Assembly (NCBI GenBank): GCA_949879795.1
Contig: CATLBR010000003.1
Location: 89,475-153,474, forward strand
DNA: 64,000 nt
Origin: an uncultured Hungatella sp.
Lineage (GTDB): Bacteria > Bacillota > Clostridia > Lachnospirales > Lachnospiraceae
Reading direction: 5' to 3'
Shown here: piece by piece, positions 25,983-36,100 of the stretch
How the letters are laid out: the number at the start of each line of letters is the position of its first letter
Numbering within the stretch: position 1 is the first letter of the stretch
The notes under the pieces: generated by a model
Databases searched by the model: none
Told to the model about the DNA's origin: nothing
What the model saw: the letters and a program-made list of their open reading frames with translations, nothing else
Translations under genes and position numbers: made by a program

Positions 25983-27419
25983 TCACTCTCCGCTCTTGTA
26001 CTCCGACGGTGTCTGCCCCGTCAGTTTTTTGAACATCCTGGAGAAATACTGTCCGTCCGCCGGGTATCCGCACTCCTCCGCCACCTGGGAGATCCTCACG
26101 TCCGGGATCTGTCTCAGCAGTCTGGCGGCCATCCGGATCCTGTTCTCCACAGTGTAGGCAGAATATCGCTTCTTCATTTGTTTGTAAAACAGGCGGCCAA
26201 GATAATCTTCATTCATGAAAAGAGCTTCTCTGGAGAGCTTCTGCAGACTCAGATCCGGATCCCCGATATTTTTGTAAAATTCTAAAAGAATCCCATAAAC
26301 TCGTCTGCCGTCCTTGTCCTCCGGTTTTAAGATCTTTTTTTCATGGCAAATGGTGTCTGACACATATTCGAACAGACTTTTTTCGTCTCTCACAGTCTCC
26401 AGATTCTCCCTGTCCACGGAAGTCCTCAGGAAACTTTCTAAAATCTTATATACTCTTTCTTTTTGTTTCTCTAGTGGTATTTCCTCCAGCTTCATTTTCA
26501 GCAAAAATATCCTGGTCTCAAAGAAAACTTGTTCCCAGGTATCCGCCTCTTTCAAAGTCTTGATGTCCGGATCCGTCTTTTCCCTCTCCTGTTCATCCCT
26601 CAGCCTGTGGTACAGAACGGATACTGCAGGAATCTCCCCCGTCTCGGAAAACTCTGCCTCCAATTCCAGTGAAAACAGCTTGTGATATTCTCTTATGACT
26701 CGATTTGTCACCTGCTCTATGTCTCCGCGGATTCTCCCGTCCAGAAGGTATACTACCTCCTGTTCCACAGGGACAGACAGAAGGATATGCCCTTCCCCCA
26801 TAAGTTCTGCCAGAATGTTGGTCAGTGAAAATGATTCCAGATAATCAGGAATTTTGGGGAATTTCATCGTCAGAAGAAAGATTTCCGGGTACTTTTCTCT
26901 ATGCTCTTCCAGAAAAGCCTGATAATCCAGACTTCCCTTTTCTCTGTCCTCCAGCATATCGGCAAAGAGCTGAGCCTGTGCCCTGGGCTTCAGACGGCGC
27001 AGCCGGCTTTGATCCCTGTGCCTTTTCTCTTCTGCCTCCCTCACCTCATCCAATTCCATGCGGATCTTCCGTGCCATCTTGACAATCTGCTCTTCTTTAC
27101 ACGGTTTTAACAGATAATGACGAACCCCCAGTTCCATAGCCTGACTGGTATATTCATACTCTCCGTACCCTGAGAGCACAGCGAAAACTGTCTTTGGAAA
27201 TTCCGTCTTTGCCTGCCTGATCAGCTCAATTCCACTCATAATCGGCATCTTGATATCCGTGATTACAATCTCCGGCTTCAGCGTCCGGATCTTTTCCAAC
27301 CCCTCGATACCGTTCCATGCCGTGTCCGCAACCTGGATTCCATAGTCCTCCCAGGGAATCAGAGAGGCCAGGCATTCCCTTTCAATATCTTCATCGTCGA
27401 TCACAATCATCTTGTACAT
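25983..27419 (-). CDS. YesN-type response regulator with AraC DNA-binding domain
   Basis: A 478-residue regulator. The receiver domain has the acidic pair DDED at the N-terminus, phosphoacceptor in VITDIKMPIMSG (aspartate near 55) and the KPCK lysine. The central region of about 230 residues is uncharacterised. The C-terminal AraC pair of helix-turn-helices ends with CGYPADGQYFSRMFKKLTGQ. Its start overlaps the kinase end by 29 bases. Expected to activate the adjacent sugar genes. Confidence 0.92.
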   Translation of the reverse strand: MYKMIVIDDEDIERECLASLIPWEDYGIQVADTAWNGIEGLEKIRTLKPEIVITDIKMPIMSGIELIRQAKTEFPKTVFAVLSGYGEYEYTSQAMELGVRHYLLKPCKEEQIVKMARKIRMELDEVREAEEKRHRDQSRLRRLKPRAQAQLFADMLEDREKGSLDYQAFLEEHREKYPEIFLLTMKFPKIPDYLESFSLTNILAELMGEGHILLSVPVEQEVVYLLDGRIRGDIEQVTNRVIREYHKLFSLELEAEFSETGEIPAVSVLYHRLRDEQEREKTDPDIKTLKEADTWEQVFFETRIFLLKMKLEEIPLEKQKERVYKILESFLRTSVDRENLETVRDEKSLFEYVSDTICHEKKILKPEDKDGRRVYGILLEFYKNIGDPDLSLQKLSREALFMNEDYLGRLFYKQMKKRYSAYTVENRIRMAARLLRQIPDVRISQVAEECGYPADGQYFSRMFKKLTGQTPSEYKSGE

Positions 27420-29160
27420 GAATATCCCTCTCCTTTTTCGGTATTTCTATATGAATCCTGGTACCCTCTCCCGGCTGACTCCAGATTTCCATCACTGCCT
27501 CACCGCTGAAGAATAGTTTTAACCGCTCAGAAATATTCTTTATGCCTATGCCGTTTCCTTTGGGCTTCATAGTAAAAGTTCTCACTGCTTCCAATTCCTC
27601 GCTGCTCATACCGGGGCCGTCATCTTCCACTTCCAAAATCAGAATCTGATCTTCTTCCCGGACACGGACCTGGATTCTGCACAGTTTCAAAGTATTATCT
27701 ACGCCATAGTTGATGGCGTTCTCTACCAGGGGCTGAAGAATCATCCTTGGAACTAAGTATCGCCCCAGTTCCCCCCGGGTCTCCAACAGGAATTCCACTC
27801 TCCGTTGATATCGGATCTTCTGTATATTCATGTAATTCTCCACCAGCTCCACCTCCTTTTCCAGAGTATCCTCCAGTTCTTTTGAGAAAGAAGCCCGAAG
27901 AAAATCACTGAAAGCTACAGTCATCCTGGAAGCCTCATCCCCTCTTCCGGATCGGATTAGCCAGTTGATGGAATTCATGGTATTATAGAGAAAATGAGGT
28001 TTGATCTGGGCCTGCAGCGCCCGATATTGAGTGTCCTTGATCAGAAGCTGTTTCTCGTAATTTTCGTGAATCAGCTCCGTGATCTTATTGATCATACGGC
28101 CAAACTCCTGAGTCAGAATTCCTATTTCATCCTTTCGGTTTTCTTGCGGCAGATGGCTTGCTGCCTCCGTAAATTGTCCGTCCTCCACCAATTCCATGGC
28201 AGCAGTCAGCTGCTCCAACGGCCTGGTAATCACCAGCGCCAGCTTTCTGGTTACCGCTCCTGCTCCTGCGAACAAAACAAAGAGTCCCAGAACCAGTCCA
28301 TAGCGTACATAGGTATTGATAGCGTAGATTTCATCATAAGAAAAAAGGTTGAGGTAGATCCAACCGGTCTTGGCAGAAGCCAGCTGACAGGCAAAATATT
28401 TCTTTCCTTTAATTTTTACAATCTCATACTCTTTTTCTCCTTTAAACCGAAAATGGCTCTGGGGCACTCCATGTCCATCCTCATACAACAGCATATCCCC
28501 GTTCCACACATATAGAGTGGAAGTTTTGGTGGCCAGTTCATCCACATGTTTTCTGATGAGATTTTTTACGTCCACCACAAACATCAGGCTTCCCATATAG
28601 TCCATGCTGGCATCCAGGTATTTACGGATGTCTCTGCCAGAGACCATGTAGGGAAATTCTTCCGTGGGATAACGGCACACATAGGCTCCTCTGGCCCCGG
28701 CAAACTCCTCCAGCATCTGGCTGTATATGAGTTCCGGCACTTCCAGATAATGATTTCCGATCATGTATTTAATCCATTTTTTATCTGTATATATCATCTC
28801 TGCAATCTGATCCGAATATCCGGCTTCCTGGTTCAGGCGGCTTCGGATTTGTGACATGCGGAAATTGTATTCGCTCTGGTTCTGAGCTTCCATGATCTGG
28901 GACAGCTGGCTCTGGATATTGTAGTCTAAAGCCAGGTCGTAAGAAAATTTCTCCAAGGCATCCAACTCCCGATCAACCTGCTGAGTAAAATAATCCAGCT
29001 CCTGAAGAGATTTTTCGTACATTTTTCCGTCATAGAAATCCAGGGTTATCTGCAAAGCCAAAAGAGTAATGGTACAGAGAATACCAAATACCGCAATATA
29101 GATGGCCGCCATCTTCCGGGCGAGGCTTAACGAGTTGAAGAAGGATTTGAAATTTTTCAT
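27391..29160 (-). CDS. YesM-type sensor histidine kinase
   Basis: A 589-residue membrane kinase. One helix near residues 18-38, an extracellular sensor of about 250 residues, a second helix near 300, HAMP, then His_kinase with ALQAQIKPHFLYNTMNSI (phospho-histidine) and an ATPase domain with DDGPGM and GNGIGIKN. The start at MKNFKSF is preferred over an upstream ATG with no ribosome site. It probably senses the oligosaccharide handled by the importer. Confidence 0.9.
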   Translation of the reverse strand: MKNFKSFFNSLSLARKMAAIYIAVFGILCTITLLALQITLDFYDGKMYEKSLQELDYFTQQVDRELDALEKFSYDLALDYNIQSQLSQIMEAQNQSEYNFRMSQIRSRLNQEAGYSDQIAEMIYTDKKWIKYMIGNHYLEVPELIYSQMLEEFAGARGAYVCRYPTEEFPYMVSGRDIRKYLDASMDYMGSLMFVVDVKNLIRKHVDELATKTSTLYVWNGDMLLYEDGHGVPQSHFRFKGEKEYEIVKIKGKKYFACQLASAKTGWIYLNLFSYDEIYAINTYVRYGLVLGLFVLFAGAGAVTRKLALVITRPLEQLTAAMELVEDGQFTEAASHLPQENRKDEIGILTQEFGRMINKITELIHENYEKQLLIKDTQYRALQAQIKPHFLYNTMNSINWLIRSGRGDEASRMTVAFSDFLRASFSKELEDTLEKEVELVENYMNIQKIRYQRRVEFLLETRGELGRYLVPRMILQPLVENAINYGVDNTLKLCRIQVRVREEDQILILEVEDDGPGMSSEELEAVRTFTMKPKGNGIGIKNISERLKLFFSGEAVMEIWSQPGEGTRIHIEIPKKERDIHVQDDCDRR

Positions 29161-29283
29161 ATAGGGAGGATCCTTTCCGCAAACGCTTACAGTCCGGGCT
29201 GGCGATTTCTCCTCTGGGTGATACGCCATGATTACCGCAGGCTTTTGTGGACATTATACCATACCACCCTGAAACCATAACAG

Positions 29284-29321
29284 AAAAAAGCCGATTTTTT
29301 ATTTAAAAAAACCGACTTTTT
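29284..29321 (-). terminator. Terminator between esterase and kinase genes
   Basis: AAAAAGTCGG-type and CCGATTTTTT-type arms form a long A/T-flanked stem 32 bases after the esterase stop, with a T-run on the minus strand. Confidence 0.75.
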
Positions 29322-29352
29322 CCATATACGAGACAAATTATGCCTGCCGACT

Positions 29353-30147
29353 CTAACAAGAATTTCTGGTCACATAATCAGCCATAACAGTTCCTACAGT
29401 TTTCCCCACCATATTATAGGCATTTTGATTATAGTGAAAACGGTCTTTCATCTCATGGATATATGGTTCAAAGCTTCCTGCCAGAATAAACTGATCATCT
29501 GTCCGACACAGAAGAGACTGAGCATCACGGATAATCTTATACCGATCATCCCATTCTTTTCCTGTAAGGCCGTCAGTTATGCCGGGGAAATCTATATAAT
29601 TATAATGTCCTGTCTGAACCAGAAAACATGCTTCAGCCCCATGGTTTCGGAATTCTCTGAAGATATCTCTGGTGACGGCCATATAGTCCTCTGCAGACCG
29701 TTTGGCGTCTCCGTCACTCTCGCCCTGACACCATACTACAAATATATTCCCGACAGAGAATCTGTTTTCCGACAAATATTCCTTCGCCCGTTCCATCCGT
29801 TCTACTGCATCTGCCACATAGATCTTTTTCCACTGAATCGTGTCGGATCCGCCTATGGAGGCAGATACCCCTACTGTCATCCTGCCGGTTCGGGAGTAGT
29901 AAGTCTGGACAACGGCACTGACCATACTTCCGCTTCGTTTGGACACGCCCTGGGAATCGTAATCCCAGATTGCGCCCATTTTATCCTCTCCCAATCCGAA
30001 AGGTTCTCTGATAGGGACAAGACTGCCTGGATTGCTGACTGCTTTGTATTCATACCCTGCAGAGATGTCACAAATAACAGCCATGTCGGCATTTCCGCGC
30101 CCTGACATATTGGACTGCCCTGCAAACACAATCAAATCTATTTCCAT
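29353..30147 (-). CDS. SGNH-type acetyl esterase (sialate O-acetylesterase/CE6-like)
   Basis: A 264-residue hydrolase with the catalytic serine in FAGQSNMSG (residue 12 region), the block III-like WCQGESDG and a C-terminal FHYNQNAYN that carries the histidine. There is no signal peptide, so it is cytoplasmic. CE6-like enzymes strip acetyl groups from xylan or other acetylated sugars. It directly follows the giant wall protein gene and precedes the two-component genes, consistent with acetylated, glucuronylated polysaccharide use. Confidence 0.82.
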   Translation of the reverse strand: MEIDLIVFAGQSNMSGRGNADMAVICDISAGYEYKAVSNPGSLVPIREPFGLGEDKMGAIWDYDSQGVSKRSGSMVSAVVQTYYSRTGRMTVGVSASIGGSDTIQWKKIYVADAVERMERAKEYLSENRFSVGNIFVVWCQGESDGDAKRSAEDYMAVTRDIFREFRNHGAEACFLVQTGHYNYIDFPGITDGLTGKEWDDRYKIIRDAQSLLCRTDDQFILAGSFEPYIHEMKDRFHYNQNAYNMVGKTVGTVMADYVTRNSC

Positions 30148-30177
30148 AACATTACTCTCCCGCCGCTTTCATTTTCC

Positions 30178-33100
30178 TTATTTCACCCAGACACCGTTTT
30201 CATCTACTTTGTATCCGTCCGGTGTGGTAGCACCGTGAAGCATAGCTCCTTTCTTTCCGTCGGATACCTCCTGGAAAAAGTACCACCTGCCGTCGATCAT
30301 TTTCCAGCCAGTGTACATATGACCTTGAGTTCCATCTGACGCGGTGTGGAGATAATACCAGTCGCCATTCCACCAAACCCATCCAGTGACCATGTAGCCT
30401 TCCGTGTCAATCAGATACCACTCATAAGTCTGGTTCCACTCTGTCAGTACCCAGCCATCGGTTACATAGGTTCCATCTTCTTTCCGGAATATCCAGCCTT
30501 TCTCATCTCTCTGCCATGTTCCCGCCGTAACCTGGGGCATAGCGTCAAGAGGGATTTTGTTGTCGTTAATCACCATTATTCTCTTACCTGAGCTGCCAAA
30601 TCTCCTTAAAATTCCCTGCTTTTTTTGAACGGTGACAGTTATGGAATCCGTAAAGGCCTTCGCGTGTCCGTCTTCATCTGCCGCCACATAAGTAACAGTC
30701 ACTTTCTGAGATCCTGCTGCCATAAGGATCTGGATATCCACCTGATAATCCGTGATCTCCTCCTCGATGGTTTCTCCTGTGGCAGTATTCTTTCTGTAGG
30801 CCGTCACAACCATTCCATCGGGATCAAACTTCTCTCCTGCGGTATAGCTCATCCGCTTCGGCAGCTGAGTGATCTTGATTCCTTCCATATAGATATGGTC
30901 TTCGACCTTTTCTGCCACCATAACCTGGACTTCCGCATGGAACGCTTTCTCTTCCTGGTTCTTATCCAGGGCCATGTAAGTGATTTTCACTCTCTGGCTT
31001 CCCGGCTGACTGAAATCATACTCAAAATCAAGAGCGTCTAACGAAATCTGCTCTCTTGTGGTCTTCTTGCCGTCAAGGCTTCTCAGAACAGCCTCCACTT
31101 CCATTCCTTCTGGATCAAAATCCTCGCCTTCCATGTAGTTGAGTTTTTTCGGCTTCTTGGCCACAACAATCTTTGTCACATAGCTGGTGTCCTCATCCAG
31201 TCTCTCCTCTACCTTCACGGTAAACTGGGCAGTGAACTCTTTCTCATCTCCTTCAGCGTCACTCGCTGTGTAGGTGACAGTCACAGCGGTATCCCCTGCC
31301 TCTTCAAAATGATCCGGATTAAACTCCAACTCGTCTACAGGTACTTTTCTCTCTCTTGAGGCGTTACTGGCTGTGGCCTTCTCAACCGCGGTCACTTCCA
31401 AACCTTCCGGATCAAGGTCGTCTCCAACCAGATAATCTGTCCTGTCCGGTTTTCTTGTGACAGTAATCTTGGTAGTGAAATACTGGGGCTCCTCCGGTTT
31501 TTCAGGTTTTTCAGTTTCTTCTGGAACTTCTTTCTCCTCCAGGCTTTCAATCGCCGCCTTTATCGTCTCTGTCTGTTTCTCAACTTCTTCCTGAGTCGCT
31601 TTCTCGTCTGTCGCCACTTTCTCAGCCGCCTCAATTGCATTGGTCAGCTTTTCAAGACTTTCTTCTGTATAAAGGTCAGTCTTGTCAGCCTCTTCCTTCG
31701 CTGCCTTGATGGCTTCCGTCAGAGCGGTCTTATCCGCTGGCTTCTCGGGGTCTACCGGAACTTCTTTCTTCTCCAGGTTCTCCACCGCCGCCTTTACTGC
31801 CGCTGTCTGCTTGTCTACCTCTTCCTGGGTAGCCTTCTCGTCTGCCGCCACTTTCTCAGCCGCCTCAAGAGCTGCGGTCAGCTTCGCAAGACTTTCTTCT
31901 GTGTAAAGATCTGTCTTCTCTACCTCTTCCTTCACCGCCTTGATAGCTTCCATCAGAGAGGTCTTATCCGCTGGCTTTTCGGGTTCTACCGGAACTTCTT
32001 TCTTTTCCAAGCTCTCCACCGCTGCCTTCACCGCCGCTGTCTGCTGGTCTACTTCTTCCTGGGTAGCTTTCTCGTCTGCCGCTACTTTCTCAGCCACTTC
32101 AAGAGCCACTGTCAGCTTCGCGAGACTTTCTTGTGTGTAAAGATCGGTCTTATCCGCCTCTTCCTTGGCCGCCTTGATGGCTTCGGTCAGCGCGGTCTTA
32201 TCTGCTGGCTTCTCGGGTTCTACCGGAACTTCTTTCTTCTCCAGGCTTTCCACCGCCGCCTTCACTGCGACTGTCTGCTGGTCAACTTCTTCCTGAGTGG
32301 CCTTGTCATCCGCAGCCACTTTCTCAGCCGCCTCAAGAGCCGCGGTCAGCTTCGCGAGACTCTCTTCTGTGTAGATGTCGGTCTTATCCGCCTCTTCCTT
32401 AGCTACCTTGATGGCCTCGGTCAAAGCGGTCTTATCCGCCGGGACTTCCTTCTTCACCAGGCTCTCTACTGCCGCTTTCAGGCTCTCCACCTGTTTGCTG
32501 ACATCTTCATCAGTAGCCTTGCCATCGTCCACAACTTTCTGAGCCGCCGCTACGGCTTCTTTCAGCTTCGCGAGACTTTCTTCTGTATAAAGATCACTCT
32601 TCTCGGCTTCTTCTTTCGCTGCCTTAATGGCCTCGGTCAGAGCGGTCTTATCCGCTGGCTTGGGCGCTTCGTACTCTGGAATATGATTTTCCGGGTTTCT
32701 CAAAGCCTCTGTGACAACCGGAATATAGAATTCCCGAACCGCGTCCAGGTTGGGGTGGGTTCCTGAGCCGTTAGTCCCCGGAAGCCCATTCTTTCCAACA
32801 CCGTTAAAGCTGTATTTATCTTTGTGATCAACGATTCTGGTATCCAGTTCCGCATCCGTGTACACATCCGCTACGGCAATGCCCCATTTTCCGCAGATAT
32901 CCATCTCCAGTTTATGAAGCCTCTCCTGGGTCTCCCAGTCACGGCTTCCCAGTTTGTGAACCGCCACGTAGACCAGTTGGGCCTCGGGCCATTTCTGTTT
33001 CATAGTGTAAACCGTGTTCTCAAAGGCTCCGGCAAAGGTGTTGGTGTCAAAACTTTCCGGCTCTTTTCCTTCCGCTACGGTTCCCGCTTCCTTGTTGTTT

Positions 33101-36100
33101 TTGTACAGATACTCCGCGTCATTGGTTCCGCCGTCAAACAATACGTAGTCCGGCGCTTCCTGGGGAGCGTTCTGAACCTGCTTCAGGATCTGTCCTCCCA
33201 TGTAGTTAGCATCCAGCATGGTAGCGCCATTCTTGCCGTAGTTGGTCAGTTCCATCCCCTCGTGTCTCGCCGAGATGCTGGCGAATCCGGCTTTCTTATA
33301 CTCATGGCCTTCCACGATGCTGTCACCAAAGGCGTAGACGTTCTTCCCACTCAGGGGAAGGTCATCCGCTGGCGCTGTCAGCACGAAGTTGTCGATATAC
33401 TGGGCCTGAGAATCCCACCAGCTGCAGGCGATCATCCGGGAAAGGTTGGTTCCCTCTATTGGCAGATCCAGTTTTTGGAGTACCACTGTCTTGCTGTCTT
33501 TCTCACGGATCTGATAACTTAATGTCTGTGTCTCGAAATCCCCGTGAATCCGAATTGTGTAAGTTTTATTGGTATCCATGGGCACTTCCGTCCACTTTGG
33601 CTCACCGCCAATGTTATCTGTTGCCGCCTTCCCGTCATCTACAGCAGCTCCTTCTACACTGGCTCTCAGCACTTTCTTCCCTGGAGCGGTACAGAACCCA
33701 AATACCAGTCTTCCATAGTCATCCCTGAACTCGAATCCCATCTTGTTGCCGCTTGGGGCCTTCCAGTCAAAGGTGATGTCCGCGCCCTTCCTGGACGCGA
33801 TATCCGCGTCAAAAGTCTTTACTGCCGAGGTATTCCTTCCCATACCTGTGGTCAGCACCAGCTGGCCGTCAGCTATGTTGGTTCCCCAGTTAAATCCAAA
33901 GTTTGCCGGATCTGTCTGGGCGTCAAAGGACTCATTAATCAGAGTCTCCTCATAAGTCTCCGGCATATCATCTAAAGGAACCTGGATATTGATGATATTG
34001 ACCACTCCCGCTTTCAGTTCTCCCTCGTTCTCGACGGATTTGCTTCCGTCCTCTCCATAAGAGACCTTGATGGACACAGCGCCTGCCCCCAGGCCTTCTT
34101 TGATACTGTAATTTCCGCTTTCGTCGGTGGTGACTGCGACGGTTTTATCAGCGCAGGTCACTTCCACTACAGCGCCGGAGATATTGTTGGCTCCGTCATT
34201 TACATTGCCCCTTAAGATCACCACTTCCGCCGGCAGGCTCACCTCAAACATACCGATGGTGGGAGCCGTGGTATCCGCTGCCTTCTGACTCTTTGCTGAA
34301 GTGATCACCCCGTCTTCCCCGGTGTTCTCAAAGGTAGGATAATCCGCCCGTCCTATATTGATACAGTCGCCTAAGAAATTGTTATCCGCCTTGTCTAAGG
34401 CTGAGAAATTAAATTCCGTGCCCGCAGACTTCAATCCGTTGTCAAGGTTGATTCCCAGGGGGTCTGTCATAACCCCTGCCCCGATTAAAGGAGAATCCAT
34501 CTTGGGCCTTAAGCCGTTGGCCTCCAGAAGCGGGCCTGTCTCAGCGCTTCCCTTGCGGGCAAGATTTGGGGCCTCTCCCTCGAAAGGATCTTCCGTGAGG
34601 ATCAGAGGATTCTTATCTTTGGACGGTGCCGCTGTTCCGTAGTAAGCGTTGTTGTCAAAAGCGAAGCTGGAACTTCCACTGAAGCCGAATCCCGTTCCCT
34701 TTCCGTCATAGAAAACATTGTTCACATAGGAAACCTTTCCTCCGCCCCATGGGTCAAAGTTGCTGGTTCCGCTGCCGTCCTTGCTTCGATAGAACACATT
34801 GTTGTAGATCTGGAAGTATCCGCTTCCCATGGAGTAATGGACATAGCTGAACCGGCAGTCCTGCACCAGGTTGTAGCGGATCACGCCGCTGTTGAAGGCC
34901 ACACCGCACAGAAGGAAGCCTTCGCCGCAGTCGTGTACGTAGTTGTACTGGATCAGGGCGTTGGTCACCATCCAGTCGGGGTCAATGGCGTTGCTGTCCT
35001 GTCCGCCGCCTTTGTGGGCCACGTCCGATACCTCGTTGAACTGCACTGCCACATTATCGGTAAAATACAGCTCGATTCCGCAGGTTCCGATATGCTCCAG
35101 CACGTTTCTCTGGATCACGGAGTCCCGGCTGCTGGTGAGATAGATCCCGTTGCAGGCGTAGGCGGAAGCTCCCTGATTGATGTAGTTGTCCTGGATGATG
35201 ATATTGCTGTGGGGTTTCCAATGGCTGCTGGTATAATTGGGTTTGCTCCCCTGGCCTGACTTGTTCGCCCACCCCGGATTATTGCCGTACTGATTGCCAG
35301 AGCCGTTCCACTGCTTCACTGTGATTCCGCAGAAGGAGTTGTTGATAAACTGGCTCTTCTCAATGACGATATCGCTGAACTGGGTGGCCACATTCCCTGT
35401 GGGCTTCAGACACTCGAACAGGACTCCGCCGGTTCTCTTGGAACCGTCAAGGCCCAGGCTGTTCTTGATTCCCGCATCCCTCAAGCCGGTATCTCCGATC
35501 CATGACACATAACCGGTAACATCGTGGACCAGAAGGTCGTGGAGCCAGAATCCTTTCAGTGTGGGCACATCCCGGCCCGCGATGTGGATTCCTCGGTAAT
35601 CTCCCAGTTTCGAACCATCTTCGTTATTTCTCTCTGTCACGTTTCCAGTGGGCGCTGTCCCATCCCCTGTCCCGTCGCCGGAAAGCATCCGGAATCCCGG
35701 CACGGTATTGGAGATATCCAGATTGCTGATCTCCCAGTATTCCTGGTTGTACAGGTACAGCGCGTCGGAGCTGGCTCCGTCTACCTTGATCTTGGGCAGC
35801 GCGCCCTCCCCGTAGCTGGAGATGGTAATCATGTTCCCTGCTGTTCCGCTTCCCTGCGGCGCCAGAGTCTCGTTCCACTCTCCGCCCCGCTCAAACAGGA
35901 TCTGGTCTCCCGGAAGGAAGTGGGCCTTATTGACCCGGGCCACGGTCTTCCAGGCTGTCTCCGGGGTGGTTCCGTCGGCAGAGTCGTCTCCCTCGCTGCT
36001 CACATAAAAGGTGCCGCTCTGGGAACGCTCTTTAAAGGCCTCCACTTTCACGGAACGGAAATACACGGTTCCTTGATTCCAGCTGTCGGCGTAATACCGG

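Noticed and set aside
31490..32665. Repeats considered as CRISPR or mobile element
   Set aside because: They encode in-frame FIVAR domains inside one large gene.
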